A stretch of DNA of 62,405 bases from a bacterium (GCA_019748235.1 JAIEPU010000203.1:1-62405), one strand, 5' to 3'. Positions 46,894-57,214 are shown, counted from the first letter of the stretch. Numbers and translations: made by a program. Notes: generated from the sequence alone by a model not told the origin.

Positions 46894-48180
46894 TCAAGCG
46901 AACTTGGTTCGTCCCGGAATCGCAACGGGTGGAACGGGAAGCGATCCGAACTCGTAAGTCGTCGGGCCAAGTGACTCCTGCGAATTCATCGCCATATCCC
47001 AAGTAATCTTCTTTCCGGTATAGCACGCCATTCGACCCATGATTCCCATGAGCGTGCTCTTCGTCATGTAGTCGCCGTCGTTGACCGGCGTTCCCTTGCG
47101 GATCGACTCAAAAAGCTCATCGTGCTCTGTTTGGTAGGCATCAGTCGGCTTACCACGATACTTCCATGCATTCTCCCCTTCGATCTGATGGAAGTTGAAT
47201 GCTCGCTTGATCGCTCGTCCCTTGGTGCCGAACGCCCAATCGGAAACATCAGAATCAGTATCGACCTGTTGGCGAGTGTAGCTGTAGCAGCGTGCCCCGC
47301 TCGCATATTCGAAGACGACCGCATGATGATCAAAGATATGACCGTAAGCGGCATCGGTTCGGGCTTGCCGTCCACCGAGCGCCACGCACTCAATCGGGTA
47401 TTCGTTGTTCATGAACATCGCCGCGGTATCGAGGCTATGGATGTGTTGCTCGACGATGTGGTCACCGCTGAGCCAAGTGAAGTAGAGCCAATTACGAAGC
47501 TGCCACTCCATATCGGACCAACCCTCTTGACGAGGATTCATCCAAAGGCCACCCGTGTTGTAGTTGGCTTGCACGGTGACGATCTTTCCGATCGCACCGT
47601 CATGGATTCGCTTCATCATCTCGCGGGTCGGCTCGTTGTAGCGGTAGCAAAAGCCGGAACAGACGGCGAGTTTCTTCTCCTTCGCCTTCTGGGCCGCGGC
47701 AATCACACGGCGAACACCAGGTGCATCGACCGCCATCGGCTTCTCGACAAACACGTGCTTCCCCGCATTGACGGCTGCCTCCATTTGAGCAGGACGGAAG
47801 TGAGGAGGAGTCGCCAGCAACACCACGTCGACATTGTCGATGACCTTCTGGAACGCATCAAATCCAACAAAGCAGTGATCATCGTTGACGGCAAAATTCT
47901 TGTGCTTGGAAAGATTCTTCTTTCCATTGTCGAGTCGATCCTTGAACACGTCTCCGAGAGCGACCAGGCGGATATCGTCCCCCGCGCTCATCGCTTGCAT
48001 GGCGGCTCCGCTCCCTCTACCGCCACATCCCACCAACCCCACTTTGATCACGTCGCTTCCGGCCGCATGAACGTTTGATACCGATCCAATGGCGGCTGCC
48101 CCCGTGACGGCCGCCACCCCCTTCATGAATTCACGACGACCGGTTTCAAAGCTGGAAGTTGCTGGCTTCGAGTCACTCAC
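46894..48180 (-). CDS. Tat-exported Gfo/Idh/MocA family oxidoreductase
   Basis: 428 residues. A Tat signal (GRREFMKGVAAVTGAAAIGS, cleavage after HAA) is followed by IKVGLVGCGGRGSGAAMQA, VLLATPPHFRP and VEKPMAVDAPG, then the family C-terminal domain with WLYFTWLSGDHIVEQHIHSLD. NAD(P)-dependent, periplasmic, substrate unknown. It differs clearly from the 27917-29251 copy, so this is a paralogue rather than a recent duplicate. GTG start with AGGGAG upstream. Confidence 0.92.
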   Translation of the reverse strand: MSDSKPATSSFETGRREFMKGVAAVTGAAAIGSVSNVHAAGSDVIKVGLVGCGGRGSGAAMQAMSAGDDIRLVALGDVFKDRLDNGKKNLSKHKNFAVNDDHCFVGFDAFQKVIDNVDVVLLATPPHFRPAQMEAAVNAGKHVFVEKPMAVDAPGVRRVIAAAQKAKEKKLAVCSGFCYRYNEPTREMMKRIHDGAIGKIVTVQANYNTGGLWMNPRQEGWSDMEWQLRNWLYFTWLSGDHIVEQHIHSLDTAAMFMNNEYPIECVALGGRQARTDAAYGHIFDHHAVVFEYASGARCYSYTRQQVDTDSDVSDWAFGTKGRAIKRAFNFHQIEGENAWKYRGKPTDAYQTEHDELFESIRKGTPVNDGDYMTKSTLMGIMGRMACYTGKKITWDMAMNSQESLGPTTYEFGSLPVPPVAIPGRTKFA

Positions 48181-48430
48181 GTCTCAAGACTCCCTTTAAG
48201 AGGCAGAGAAAAGCATTGATCGGCTACGTTCCGATGAGGGTGCTTCCTCGGGCGATTTCCCTCGTTCAGAACGAAATCAAAGCGGTACGGAACAGTTCGA
48301 GGCTAAACTCTCGGCTTAACCGCTGTCAAACAGTTTTACGAGGCGGGAAGCGTTATCACGCAATGCTCCCTTGGAATCGTCACATTTCACAGAGAGATGA
48401 TTACTTTGGGAACATGTTCCATTGACTCAC

Positions 48431-49321
48431 TCATTTTGAGCCCGAAGAAACCTTTTTCCTGATGTTTTGAAAGACGGAAAGATCCCCGGAATGGGAGATC
48501 TCATATTCGAACGCCTTCAATTTCGAAAGGACTACTTCTTCGCACGCAGTTCCGTGTAGTTCGATCAAGAGGTTTCGAGTTCTTTCGAGCCAGCAAAGAG
48601 TTCCCTCGCCAAAAATCTTCTCTTCGGCCCCTTCAACATCAAGTTTGACTAAATCGACGATGGGAGAATCGATTCGGTTGAATAGATCATCGAGCGATAT
48701 CCCTTCGATCTCTGCTTCCTCGATCGAGCAACTCACGACGGAGATGGCCGACTCTTGCCCCGTTCCTTTTCCCTTTCGAGAGAATTTCAAGGGGGCGGTC
48801 ATCGACCAAAGAGCCAAAGGCATGATTTGAATGCGATCGTTAAAGGGGCCGAGGTTTCTTCGGCAGACTTCGAGATTCGTCTCATCAGGTTCGACGACGA
48901 TCGCCCGTGCGTGGGGATATTTCGACAACAAAAAAAACGACGTTGCGCCAATGTTCGCTCCCCCGTCCACGAAGAAGCGAATCTCTTGTTCCGTATTAAG
49001 GCAATCATAATCGCGCAAACGGAACACTTGCCGAACGATATGGAGATCGCTGGTATTTCTGCGGAAATAAACGCGGTGCGAGTAACCTGGTATAGGGAGA
49101 CTCACGAGTTTCATTGGAGCATTGTCAAGGCAGTGGCGCTGAAAGATACGGCGGAGCCAATGTTCCAGATCCGCCCGAAGGAGGCGATAGCTCGAAACGA
49201 CGCCAAGCCTGGGCAAATCCCTGGGGAACTCGACAACGATCGCAAGAAAGTGCCAAACCGCCGCTCCCACGGAACGTGGAGACAACAACTTTCGAAGGCG
49301 TGACCAATCTATTGACGTCAT
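48431..49321 (-). CDS. FkbM family methyltransferase
   Basis: 296 residues. FVDGGANIGATSFFLLSKYPHARAIVVEPDETN is the SAM-binding motif with the acidic loop end, and VDLVKLDVEGAEEKIF is the FkbM hallmark. Such enzymes O-methylate sugars or polyketides. The N-terminal 80 residues are extra and basic/hydrophobic. No glycan cluster surrounds it, so the target is unknown. The ATG has no clear ribosome site and an internal start is possible. Confidence 0.85.
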   Translation of the reverse strand: MTSIDWSRLRKLLSPRSVGAAVWHFLAIVVEFPRDLPRLGVVSSYRLLRADLEHWLRRIFQRHCLDNAPMKLVSLPIPGYSHRVYFRRNTSDLHIVRQVFRLRDYDCLNTEQEIRFFVDGGANIGATSFFLLSKYPHARAIVVEPDETNLEVCRRNLGPFNDRIQIMPLALWSMTAPLKFSRKGKGTGQESAISVVSCSIEEAEIEGISLDDLFNRIDSPIVDLVKLDVEGAEEKIFGEGTLCWLERTRNLLIELHGTACEEVVLSKLKAFEYEISHSGDLSVFQNIRKKVSSGSK

Positions 49322-49404
49322 CTATGACACAGTGCAACGAGCAGTTTCGATCAGCAGTGGTACTAGGGTATGACCTTCCCGTTCGGCGAGCATCATCAAA
49401 TGGA

Positions 49405-52400
49405 TCAAGCTTCCCATTTCTCGGTTTGTCGCTCGAAGTCCTCGAAAGGAAGCTCGACAGCGTGGAGCCGACCGGCGGCGAGCTCTTCAAAGTCGAGAAG
49501 TCGGCCTTCTTTCTCATCAAGGACGCGATCGACGGTATTCTCCAATTGACGAAGCCATTCTGGAAGATCGATCCCGGATCCTTGATGAAGGTCACAGAAC
49601 TCCTCGACGTCCTTAAGAAGTGAATCGAATGCGTTCCCCGAGTCGGCGGAATCTTCCGACAATGATCGCTCCGCGAGGCCCAGGACTTCATCCAGTCGAA
49701 GCTGGCCGACAAAACCCTCGTTGATCCTGCTACGAACCGTCTGCAAATGAAACCCGCACTTCTTTTCCGTCTCCGCCAGTCCAGAGATGATCATCTCCGC
49801 CGTGGATCTTGTCTCGCGCACGAACGCTTCGCGCACCAACGCTGCCCATTCGAATCGTCCTTTTCGAACGAGGATATTATGAGCGATGTACGCCGGTTCG
49901 AGAGCCCAACGGTGCCGTTCGTATTCAGTCTTTCTCCGTAAGAGTTCCATGAGCAATTGGAGATTCTCGCCGTAATCGGACTGAGGAGTCGTGGTGTTAT
50001 AGTCCCTGTATACGTCGTAATTCTCGAGCACGCTCCTGGCTATGAAATCGATCTCTTCGGCCGCTTTGTCGATGCTCAATTCACCGCTGGTGAGCGCTCG
50101 AAGCAAAGTGGTCGGTTCCTCGTCCGTATCTCCGGCGAGCAAATCCGTCAAATAGGAGGCGGGGCCGTGATGCAATATTCCGCGCAAGCTCCCTTCGGTC
50201 ATGAATGCTTGAGTGAAAATGCCGCGACCGTATGATGCGATGAATTCCTCTGTCTGCTTCCATTGCCGTGGCGTGCGACGTCGCTCCAATTCCGAAATGC
50301 GAACATTCGAAATGTATCTGCTCCAAAGATGGGAAAAGTGGGAGACTACTTGCCCCACAATGCCGGTGCTGCGTTCATTGTCTGATCGGGTTTGCTCCCA
50401 GGTTCCGAGCAAATCGACAAGTTTCACCATCAGCGAACGATAACCAATGCGAAACAGCAGATCGAACTCAGAGACCTGCATGCTGACCGCGCGCGAGCTC
50501 TGTTCATGCTCGATATCGAGCACCGACTCCATCAGATCATAGACCCCTTGAAAATCACCGATTGCCGGCAATTGCACAACCAGCGATCGAAGGACGTCTC
50601 GTGCGTAGCGAGCCGCGTACACGTCAAGAGGCTTGCCCCCCTTGTCGGTCGGCACATACATGAGTTGAGCATCGGCAATCGATAAACGAACTTCTGAAAG
50701 CCGCTGTCTTGCGGAAAACGCATCTCCATGCCTGAGTGCCGACTCGAAGGCGATCACCGATGGCTCCCACGAGGCGAGTCCGGACGGAAGATCGGCGGGA
50801 GTCTCTCCATGCGATCGAATCGCCAATAAGACACGCAAGGCATGCGACATTTCGATCGCCACATGCGACGCTTTGATAATCAGCGTCTCCTTGATCGATG
50901 AACGACGTTCGAAATCGAGCAGCGAATCGCGATTTCCAGAGGGAGCCGCGATCGCTTGTTCATCAAGATCCCGGAGAAGGCGTGACAAGTCCCTCTTGTT
51001 CCTAATCGCCCGCAAAATCCATTGCTGTAATCGATCACGACCGGGACCTGTTTCCAGAAGCGTCGGATGAGCGGCCAGGTACCAAAGCCTTGCCACCGTC
51101 CCAAGGAATCGAAGCCGGCGCATCAGATCATCGATCGTCGCGAAGATTCCCTCGTCCTCCGAAGGGCCTTCTCCCGCGAGAGACGCATCAACACCATCGT
51201 CGGTTTTGTCTTGGTAAGTGACCCCCTCATACGCGGCAGCGAAAATATCCTCCTCGTCGTCATCGTCGTCGCGCGAGTGCGCTCGATCGATGGAAGGAGC
51301 GCTCCACAGTTCTCCCGCGTTCGCTTCGAGGAAATCGAAGAATTTGACGATCATTTCAGAGGCTTCGGGAGCACGTCCTCCGGGCTTGGTGGGAACAGGC
51401 TCGCCACTGAGGACATAATTCATCATTCCCGCCATCCAGCGGAGTACAAGTTCGTGGAACGAGTGCCCGGCCTCGTCGAGCGGATAATCCTCGCTATCGG
51501 AGAGCCATTGCATGAGGAGCGCCATCGCGGAAACGTAGTCATGCTTTTCGAGCAGCGCTTCCACCACCAACCCGAACGATTGCGTCGAAGAAAAATGCTC
51601 GGAGCGTTCGCGCCAAAAGGCCACGTCACCTGTTTGTTGACCGCTCTGTCGCCACTGTGAGAGAGCTTGTGCGACGAAATTCGCGGACTGCATCGAATCT
51701 CTGCCGGAAACGCGTCTCAATCCGCTCACCTCGGTCGTGGCAAACTGATCCCACCACTCGACAAGTGTGTTCAGTCTCTCTCGCAGAAGCTCGGTCGTGG
51801 CAACGTCACCTGCCGCGGCACCCTCGCGAAGCGCGAGCGCGTATGATTCGAAAAGCTTTTGCATAGTCTGCAAGAGGATATCGACGCGATGGTCCGTCAC
51901 CGCGTCTTCCACCGCTTGAAAGCGATTGAAATTCCCCTGAAAACCAAGGATGTTCCACGGATCGATCATCGCACCGCATTCGATCGCGCGGTGAAGAACA
52001 TCCTCTGCCTCCTCGATGCGTTTCGTTGCTGATTTCACGTGTCCGACCAACGCGTCCTTATCGGACGAGACGAGCAGGCACTCGATATCGGCTCTCATTC
52101 GCGTCGACGGAATATCGATCCTCGCCGCCTGGTCACGACTTGCCTCTGCGAAACCCATCCGAGCGAACAAAAGGGAGAGTCGGTCTCGCTCGATCTGATC
52201 GGCCTTGCATCGAGCGACATATTGATTCAAAAACGATCGCACACCGCCGAAGGGTTGCCGCAATCGTTTCGCTTCGTCGCGCAGATGATCCCCCTCCTCT
52301 CCAGTAATGTGTTCGAGGAGGTACGAATAAAACGCATCGCGATAGGCGGCCACGCCGGGAACGAGTTTCGCGAGCGACATATCCGAGGAAAACGCGCCGG

Positions 52401-53292
52401 GGCCCCGGCCGCTAACGCCCGACGCGAGTAACATCGTCCCGGCGAGCGCGGCTGAAGCTTCGAACTCCGCTTCCTTTTGTCGATCTTCGTTCGCCGGCGC
52501 TGATTGCCAAGCTACCAGCGCATCAAGAATCATGAGCCGCAACACGAATCGACGGTAGCGACCTTGGTTGTCGATATGTTGCGGATCCCATTCACCGAAC
52601 TGATACCCGGGACGCTGGTTGGAAGGATGAGCGTGGTCGTAGGCGCGAGGGTCGATTGCCAATTCGTCGAGCAGGCTCAAATCCATTGAGGCCGCTTCGA
52701 GCACGTCGTCAGACGCCATCTCTAGGATCGAGAGAGTCTTCTTCAGAAGGGACTCGTACGCTCCGACCGAGACCCCAGCCCCGCGGATGAAAATAGGAAT
52801 GGGACGGACTCGTTCATGAGGATAAGGCTGAATGCCTCGATGATTCTCTAGCACGGGGACCGGGCGATGGCCGACAAAATCATTCAGTCGATCGATCGCT
52901 CCGGCAACGATCCGGCTCGTCTCTGTCCATGGCTCTCGTTGCGCCAGCACGGCCTCGTAGCATCGAGCGAGAAAAAAAGGAACGAACAGCTCCGTATCGG
53001 TCAGATGCGCCAGGAGATCACGGTGATATTGACGGTAGGCCGGGAGTAGTGAGTCATGAACGATCGAGAAAACGCCACGAGCCTGCTTCAATGGGCCAAA
53101 TCGGGAGGTCGTGTTCGCCGTTTCGCTCAGTTCCTCGCGAAGGCGCAGCCAAGGAGGTAGTGTGTCCGAGTCAGTATCCGCAGCACATGAGCGATAAAAC
53201 TCATTGAGGGCTTGGTGAAAGGAGGCACTCGGCGCGCCGTCCGAGAAATCCAAATAGCCGAGGATCGATTCAGTGAGGGCACGCCGATCCAT
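49405..53292 (-). CDS. Very large protein of unknown function (1295 residues)
   Basis: No family is recognised. The frame is intact over 3.9 kb with normal codon usage, and GGAAGG lies upstream of ATG 53292. There is no signal peptide or transmembrane segment. Composition suggests an almost all-helical, cytoplasmic scaffold, possibly a repeat solenoid. An acidic low-complexity stretch (DDDDDEEDIF, about residue 670) divides it into two parts. Neighbours (FkbM methyltransferase, BatA-like gene) do not tell its role. Confidence 0.8.
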   Translation of the reverse strand: MDRRALTESILGYLDFSDGAPSASFHQALNEFYRSCAADTDSDTLPPWLRLREELSETANTTSRFGPLKQARGVFSIVHDSLLPAYRQYHRDLLAHLTDTELFVPFFLARCYEAVLAQREPWTETSRIVAGAIDRLNDFVGHRPVPVLENHRGIQPYPHERVRPIPIFIRGAGVSVGAYESLLKKTLSILEMASDDVLEAASMDLSLLDELAIDPRAYDHAHPSNQRPGYQFGEWDPQHIDNQGRYRRFVLRLMILDALVAWQSAPANEDRQKEAEFEASAALAGTMLLASGVSGRGPGAFSSDMSLAKLVPGVAAYRDAFYSYLLEHITGEEGDHLRDEAKRLRQPFGGVRSFLNQYVARCKADQIERDRLSLLFARMGFAEASRDQAARIDIPSTRMRADIECLLVSSDKDALVGHVKSATKRIEEAEDVLHRAIECGAMIDPWNILGFQGNFNRFQAVEDAVTDHRVDILLQTMQKLFESYALALREGAAAGDVATTELLRERLNTLVEWWDQFATTEVSGLRRVSGRDSMQSANFVAQALSQWRQSGQQTGDVAFWRERSEHFSSTQSFGLVVEALLEKHDYVSAMALLMQWLSDSEDYPLDEAGHSFHELVLRWMAGMMNYVLSGEPVPTKPGGRAPEASEMIVKFFDFLEANAGELWSAPSIDRAHSRDDDDDEEDIFAAAYEGVTYQDKTDDGVDASLAGEGPSEDEGIFATIDDLMRRLRFLGTVARLWYLAAHPTLLETGPGRDRLQQWILRAIRNKRDLSRLLRDLDEQAIAAPSGNRDSLLDFERRSSIKETLIIKASHVAIEMSHALRVLLAIRSHGETPADLPSGLASWEPSVIAFESALRHGDAFSARQRLSEVRLSIADAQLMYVPTDKGGKPLDVYAARYARDVLRSLVVQLPAIGDFQGVYDLMESVLDIEHEQSSRAVSMQVSEFDLLFRIGYRSLMVKLVDLLGTWEQTRSDNERSTGIVGQVVSHFSHLWSRYISNVRISELERRRTPRQWKQTEEFIASYGRGIFTQAFMTEGSLRGILHHGPASYLTDLLAGDTDEEPTTLLRALTSGELSIDKAAEEIDFIARSVLENYDVYRDYNTTTPQSDYGENLQLLMELLRRKTEYERHRWALEPAYIAHNILVRKGRFEWAALVREAFVRETRSTAEMIISGLAETEKKCGFHLQTVRSRINEGFVGQLRLDEVLGLAERSLSEDSADSGNAFDSLLKDVEEFCDLHQGSGIDLPEWLRQLENTVDRVLDEKEGRLLDFEELAAGRLHAVELPFEDFERQTEKWEA

Positions 53293-53581
53293 GACCGCCT
53301 TCCATCATCTCTTCGCCATTGTGGGGCTCAATCAGGTTCCAAGTCCAATGCGAGGCCGGTATTAAATCATTTCCATGATCACGGGCCGACCGACGTCAAT
53401 TCTGCTCGCCTACATCCCAAGTTCAAAAACGCGAACCCGGTCATTGTAAGGGAGTCTGAGGAATCGCAAACAGAGAGATCCACGAAGTCAGGATATCGCC
53501 GTTGGCAGCTCTCTGCCGTTACAATACGAGTGAATCAAACGTCGAACCGCTGAGCCGATTTCAAATTTGGATGGGGCGAGA

Positions 53582-54499
53582 ATGACAGTTAGTCTGCTCC
53601 ATCCTCTATTAGCAGCCGCCGGGCTGGCCGCCATTTCCGTCCCGATCATCATTCATTTGTTGCTACGGCAGAAACCAAAGCCCATTCTCTTTCCTGCCTT
53701 GATGTTACTGAAGAAAAGGCAGACACAGACGATCCGTCGCCTCAAGATTCAGAACTGGCTCTTGCTCCTGCTTCGTTGTTTGGTGCTGTTAATGCTCGGC
53801 CTGGCCATTGCCCGCCCGACCGTGAGGAGTTCCCTTTTCGCACTCGACCAGCAGGCGCCAATCTTTGCCGTCATGGTTTTTGACGACAGCCCGAGCATGA
53901 CCTTTCGTGAAAAGGGTCAGACTCGACTCGAACAGGCCAAATCCCTCGCGAAGTCCGCCATCATGCGAATGCCGTCGGGAAGCAAGGTCGCCGTTGTCGA
54001 GTCGTCGAATCCTATTGCCTCTGTCTTTCTCGAGAAAGCGGCGGCCATCAGTCGAATCGATTCGCTGGAAACGCAATCTCTTGCTGTCCAGGTGAACGAG
54101 GCGCTCGCGGCCGGGGTGCGAAGCCTGATTGATCAGAAGGATCAGCGGCGCGAGTTGTACGTTTTTTCGGACCAATCCGCGAATGCCTGGAACGTCAACG
54201 ATAGCGATCGTTTGTCGGGCCTTTTTAGGGACGCCGGGCCGGGGCTAGCGGCTTACATCATCGACGTGCACGCAGAGGCGATCAAGAATGTCGCTATCGA
54301 TGATTGGAGGCTTTCCGCTCAAGTCCTCCCGATGAACGGCGATTTAGAAATTGACGCGACGGTCAGGCAACGAGGGACCGATGGAGACAACATCGTTCGA
54401 TTGATCATCGATGGTGAGCCCCGCGGCGAAAAGCCGATTCGTCTCAGCGAAGGACAAGCGGTAACGATCAACCTCCCTGTCCCTGGATTGCGAGAATGA
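53582..54499 (+). CDS. BatA/VWA-like membrane protein, N-terminal part, ended by in-frame TGA
   Basis: 305 residues. The BatA-type N-terminus (LLHPLLAAAGLAAISVPIIIHLLLRQKPKPILFPALMLL, double hydrophobic segments at about 2-22 and 52-72) is followed by a von Willebrand A-like domain with FDDSPSMTFRE as a MIDAS-like DxSxS, then the linker up to VPGLRE. The TGA at 54497-54499 lies in the same frame as the downstream ORF, and FHQGELLLATGDEM continues directly after it. Planctomycete proteins of this type run through both parts, about 700 residues, so this is one gene split by a nonsense codon, likely GGA (Gly) to TGA. Confidence 0.85.
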   Translation: MTVSLLHPLLAAAGLAAISVPIIIHLLLRQKPKPILFPALMLLKKRQTQTIRRLKIQNWLLLLLRCLVLLMLGLAIARPTVRSSLFALDQQAPIFAVMVFDDSPSMTFREKGQTRLEQAKSLAKSAIMRMPSGSKVAVVESSNPIASVFLEKAAAISRIDSLETQSLAVQVNEALAAGVRSLIDQKDQRRELYVFSDQSANAWNVNDSDRLSGLFRDAGPGLAAYIIDVHAEAIKNVAIDDWRLSAQVLPMNGDLEIDATVRQRGTDGDNIVRLIIDGEPRGEKPIRLSEGQAVTINLPVPGLRE

Positions 54500-54517
54500 T
54501 TTCATCAGGGAGAACTC

Positions 54518-55741
54518 TTGCTGGCAACCGGCGACGAAATGTCGATCGATGATCGACGTTATTTCACCGTAGACGTCCGCCCGGCGGCACGAGTGCTCAT
54601 CGTGTCGGACAATAAGAATGAATCGATCTATTGGCGAAAGGCGCTCGACCCAGAAGGAGGCCGTGGTCAGGACGCGAAGGCCTCTTCTATTGACGAAGTC
54701 TCATCGCCGCAACTCGAAGGAACCAATCTAGATTCCTACCGCGTGATTTGTTTACTGCACGTCGCCAAGCTGACACCGGCCGCGTGGATCAGAGTCGGCG
54801 AGTTTGTGGGTCAAGGGGGTGGACTGTTCGTCTCTCTCGGCCCGTCAATTGACCCGGAAAGTTACAACTCGACCGCTGCCCAGCAACTCTTGCCGGCCAA
54901 ATTGATCGACATCGCGAAACCCGAGCACGCGGTCCTCGCACCAAATCAATTCACCCACCCCCTTATGACACCTTTTCGTGATATCGGAAACAATGACCTC
55001 GCCGACGGACCGATCAATCGGTTCTGGAAAGTTCAGCTTAATGCGGACACGAACTCGACCGTCATTATTCCTTACTCGACCGGCGAGGCGGCTCTTGCCG
55101 AGCGGTCCTTCGGCGAGGGACGACGCGGACGAGTCCTCTTATTGACGACGACAACCTTCTACGATCCATCGGGCGCGGCGTGGAATGAATTGCCGCTCGG
55201 CTGGTCGTTCGTTCTACTCGCGGATGAGATCGTTCGCTATCTGGCAGGCTCGGCTGAGACCAAACTCAATTTCATTACGGGCGAAACGATCGAGGTCGAT
55301 CGTCATCCCAGCGATCCCTTCACTCTCTATGCGGTCACACGACCCGACAAAGAGATCGAACGAATCACCGTCGATCCACGAGAGACGGTGGTGACGATTC
55401 CAAATGCCAATTTGCCGGGCCAGTATCGGGTCGATTCATCACAAGCCGACCGCAGCTTCATGGCGGGCTTCAGTGTAAATGTCCCCGCTTCAGAGAGTCA
55501 GCTTGAGCCGATCGAAGCGGAAAAGATCACCACCCTATTCGGCCAAAACCCTGTGACTGTCGTTCGCGATCCGGCGGAACTCGAGCAAGTCGAGGGGACT
55601 TCGCGCATCGGACGGGAACTTTTTGCCTGGATTATTCTCCTCGTTGCGGCGGCATTATTCGGCGAGGCATTCCTCGCCAATCGCTTCTATCGCTCCGAAA
55701 GACAGGACACGAATCCCCTCCTTCGCAATAAAACCACGTAG
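54518..55741 (+). CDS. BatA/VWA-like membrane protein, C-terminal part
   Basis: About 407 residues, in the same frame as the part before the TGA. It has SIDDRRYFTVDVRPAARVLIVSD, a glutaminase-like Rossmann section (RVICLLHVAKL, GEFVGQGGGLFVSLG) and a final transmembrane segment (LFAWIILLVAAALFGEAFLANRFY). TTG 54518 is preceded by AGGGAG six bases away, which would allow independent or reinitiated translation. It ends four bases before ATG 55745 of nhaA. Whether a full protein is still made is unknown. Confidence 0.75.
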   Translation: MLATGDEMSIDDRRYFTVDVRPAARVLIVSDNKNESIYWRKALDPEGGRGQDAKASSIDEVSSPQLEGTNLDSYRVICLLHVAKLTPAAWIRVGEFVGQGGGLFVSLGPSIDPESYNSTAAQQLLPAKLIDIAKPEHAVLAPNQFTHPLMTPFRDIGNNDLADGPINRFWKVQLNADTNSTVIIPYSTGEAALAERSFGEGRRGRVLLLTTTTFYDPSGAAWNELPLGWSFVLLADEIVRYLAGSAETKLNFITGETIEVDRHPSDPFTLYAVTRPDKEIERITVDPRETVVTIPNANLPGQYRVDSSQADRSFMAGFSVNVPASESQLEPIEAEKITTLFGQNPVTVVRDPAELEQVEGTSRIGRELFAWIILLVAAALFGEAFLANRFYRSERQDTNPLLRNKTT

Positions 55742-55777
55742 GAGATGCGTTCAGATTTCGAAAATTTGGGAGCGATC

Positions 55778-57118
55778 GTGAATCAACGACCTTATCGAAG
55801 GCTGGGAGACAAGGCTCCGATCGATCGGCTGATCCGTCCCCTCTCGACGTTTCTCGGCATTGAAGCCATCAGCGGAATATTTCTTCTCCTCTGCGCGCTG
55901 GCCGCGCTCATCATCGCCAATTCACCGCTGGAGCACGATTATCATGAGCTGCTTCACAAAGAAGTTGGCTTCAATTTTGGCGAGTATTCGTTTCACCTCT
56001 CGTTTCTTCACTGGATCAACGACGGTCTGATGACGATTTTTTTCTTCGTCGTCGGGCTTGAAATCAAACGTGAAATCGTCATCGGTGAATTGCGGGACTG
56101 GCGAACGGCGCTCCTTCCCGTCATGGCGGCGATCGGTGGGATGATCGCTCCCGCTCTCGTTTACTTACTGTTCCAGCAAGGGACACCCGCCGCACGGGGT
56201 TGGGGCATTCCGACCGCGACCGACATTGCATTCGTCGTCGGTGTTCTTGCGGTGCTTGGGAAACGGGTTCCGCTCGGCCTCAAACTTTTCCTTCTTTCCT
56301 TAGCGATTGCGGATGACCTCGGCGCCGTGATCGTCATTGCGCTCTTCTATTCGCAAGGAATCGATCCGAACGGATTGTTCATAGCCGGCTCGGGAATTGT
56401 CGTCGTTTTCTTTTTTCAACGCCTCGGAGTCTGGTCCATTCCACCCTACATCATTGCGGGGATCGTGATTTGGCTCGGAATGCTTCAGTCGGGGGTCCAC
56501 CCCACCATCGGTGGCGTCATCCTCGGATTCGCCACTCCCATTCTGGGCCGTACGCATCCCAAACGACCGTTTCAGTTCGTCGCGGAGGAACTCGACAACC
56601 TTCCTCCCGATGAAGAATCCGAACATAACGAAGTGCTGCAAATGAAGCTTCGCCGACTCTATCACCTCACGAGTTTGACGCTGTCCCCGCTCGAACGGAT
56701 GGAGCAGTCGCTTCATGGATGGGTGGCATTTCTCATCATGCCTCTCTTTGCCGTCACCAACGCTGCTGTGACGTTTGATCTCTCCTCGCTCGGCAACAGC
56801 GTCAGTTGGTCGATCGTAGCCGGGCTCGTGATCGGCAAGCCCGTCGGCATCGTGCTGTTTACATTCCTCGCGGTGATCACTCGCCTGGGCAAACTTCCGC
56901 GTGGCGTCAATTGGAAAACGATGGTCGGCGGGGGCTGTCTCGGCGGGATCGGCTTTACGATGTCTCTCTTCGTCGCTTCTCTGTCATTCAAAGATGCCGA
57001 GATGCTTTCCTCCGCCAAGATCGGCATCTTCCTCGGCTCCCTCCTCAGCGCCGTCATCGGCGTCTTGATTCTTTCGTACGCCCTGCCGAAAACGAGCTTC
57101 CCAGCGACGGAGGAATAG
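55778..57118 (+). CDS. nhaA: Na+/H+ antiporter NhaA
   Basis: 446 residues, about 12 transmembrane helices. GIPTATDIAFVVGVLAVLG and LAIADDLGAVIVIALFY with the two ion-binding Asp residues, VGLEIKREIVIGEL and GIGFTMSLFVASLSF are NhaA signatures. It exchanges sodium for protons and controls pH and salt tolerance. GTG 55778 has GGGAG five bases upstream. ATG 55745 is a possible earlier start with GGAG right against it. Close behind the BatA-like gene, so co-transcription is likely. Confidence 0.95.
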   Translation: MNQRPYRRLGDKAPIDRLIRPLSTFLGIEAISGIFLLLCALAALIIANSPLEHDYHELLHKEVGFNFGEYSFHLSFLHWINDGLMTIFFFVVGLEIKREIVIGELRDWRTALLPVMAAIGGMIAPALVYLLFQQGTPAARGWGIPTATDIAFVVGVLAVLGKRVPLGLKLFLLSLAIADDLGAVIVIALFYSQGIDPNGLFIAGSGIVVVFFFQRLGVWSIPPYIIAGIVIWLGMLQSGVHPTIGGVILGFATPILGRTHPKRPFQFVAEELDNLPPDEESEHNEVLQMKLRRLYHLTSLTLSPLERMEQSLHGWVAFLIMPLFAVTNAAVTFDLSSLGNSVSWSIVAGLVIGKPVGIVLFTFLAVITRLGKLPRGVNWKTMVGGGCLGGIGFTMSLFVASLSFKDAEMLSSAKIGIFLGSLLSAVIGVLILSYALPKTSFPATEE

Positions 57119-57166
57119 CCCGCGCCAAGCAGTCGGCTGCGACGACTGATGACGTCCCCATAGATT

Positions 57167-57214
57167 GGGTGGCCCGGACAAGCGAGCTGTCCGGTTGCCG
57201 AAGGCACAAGAGGG
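57167..57214 (-). repeat. REP copy 5
   Basis: Long hairpin CCGGACA/TGTCCGG (57174-57180/57188-57194), short hairpin TGCC-GAA-GGCA (57196-57206), then CAAGAGGGG. Same orientation as copies 1 and 3. Confidence 0.83.

Noticed and set aside
54497..54499. Selenocysteine or recoded UGA
   Set aside because: No SECIS-like hairpin was recognised just after the codon, the expected residue is Gly rather than Cys, and other genes in the window end normally at TGA.
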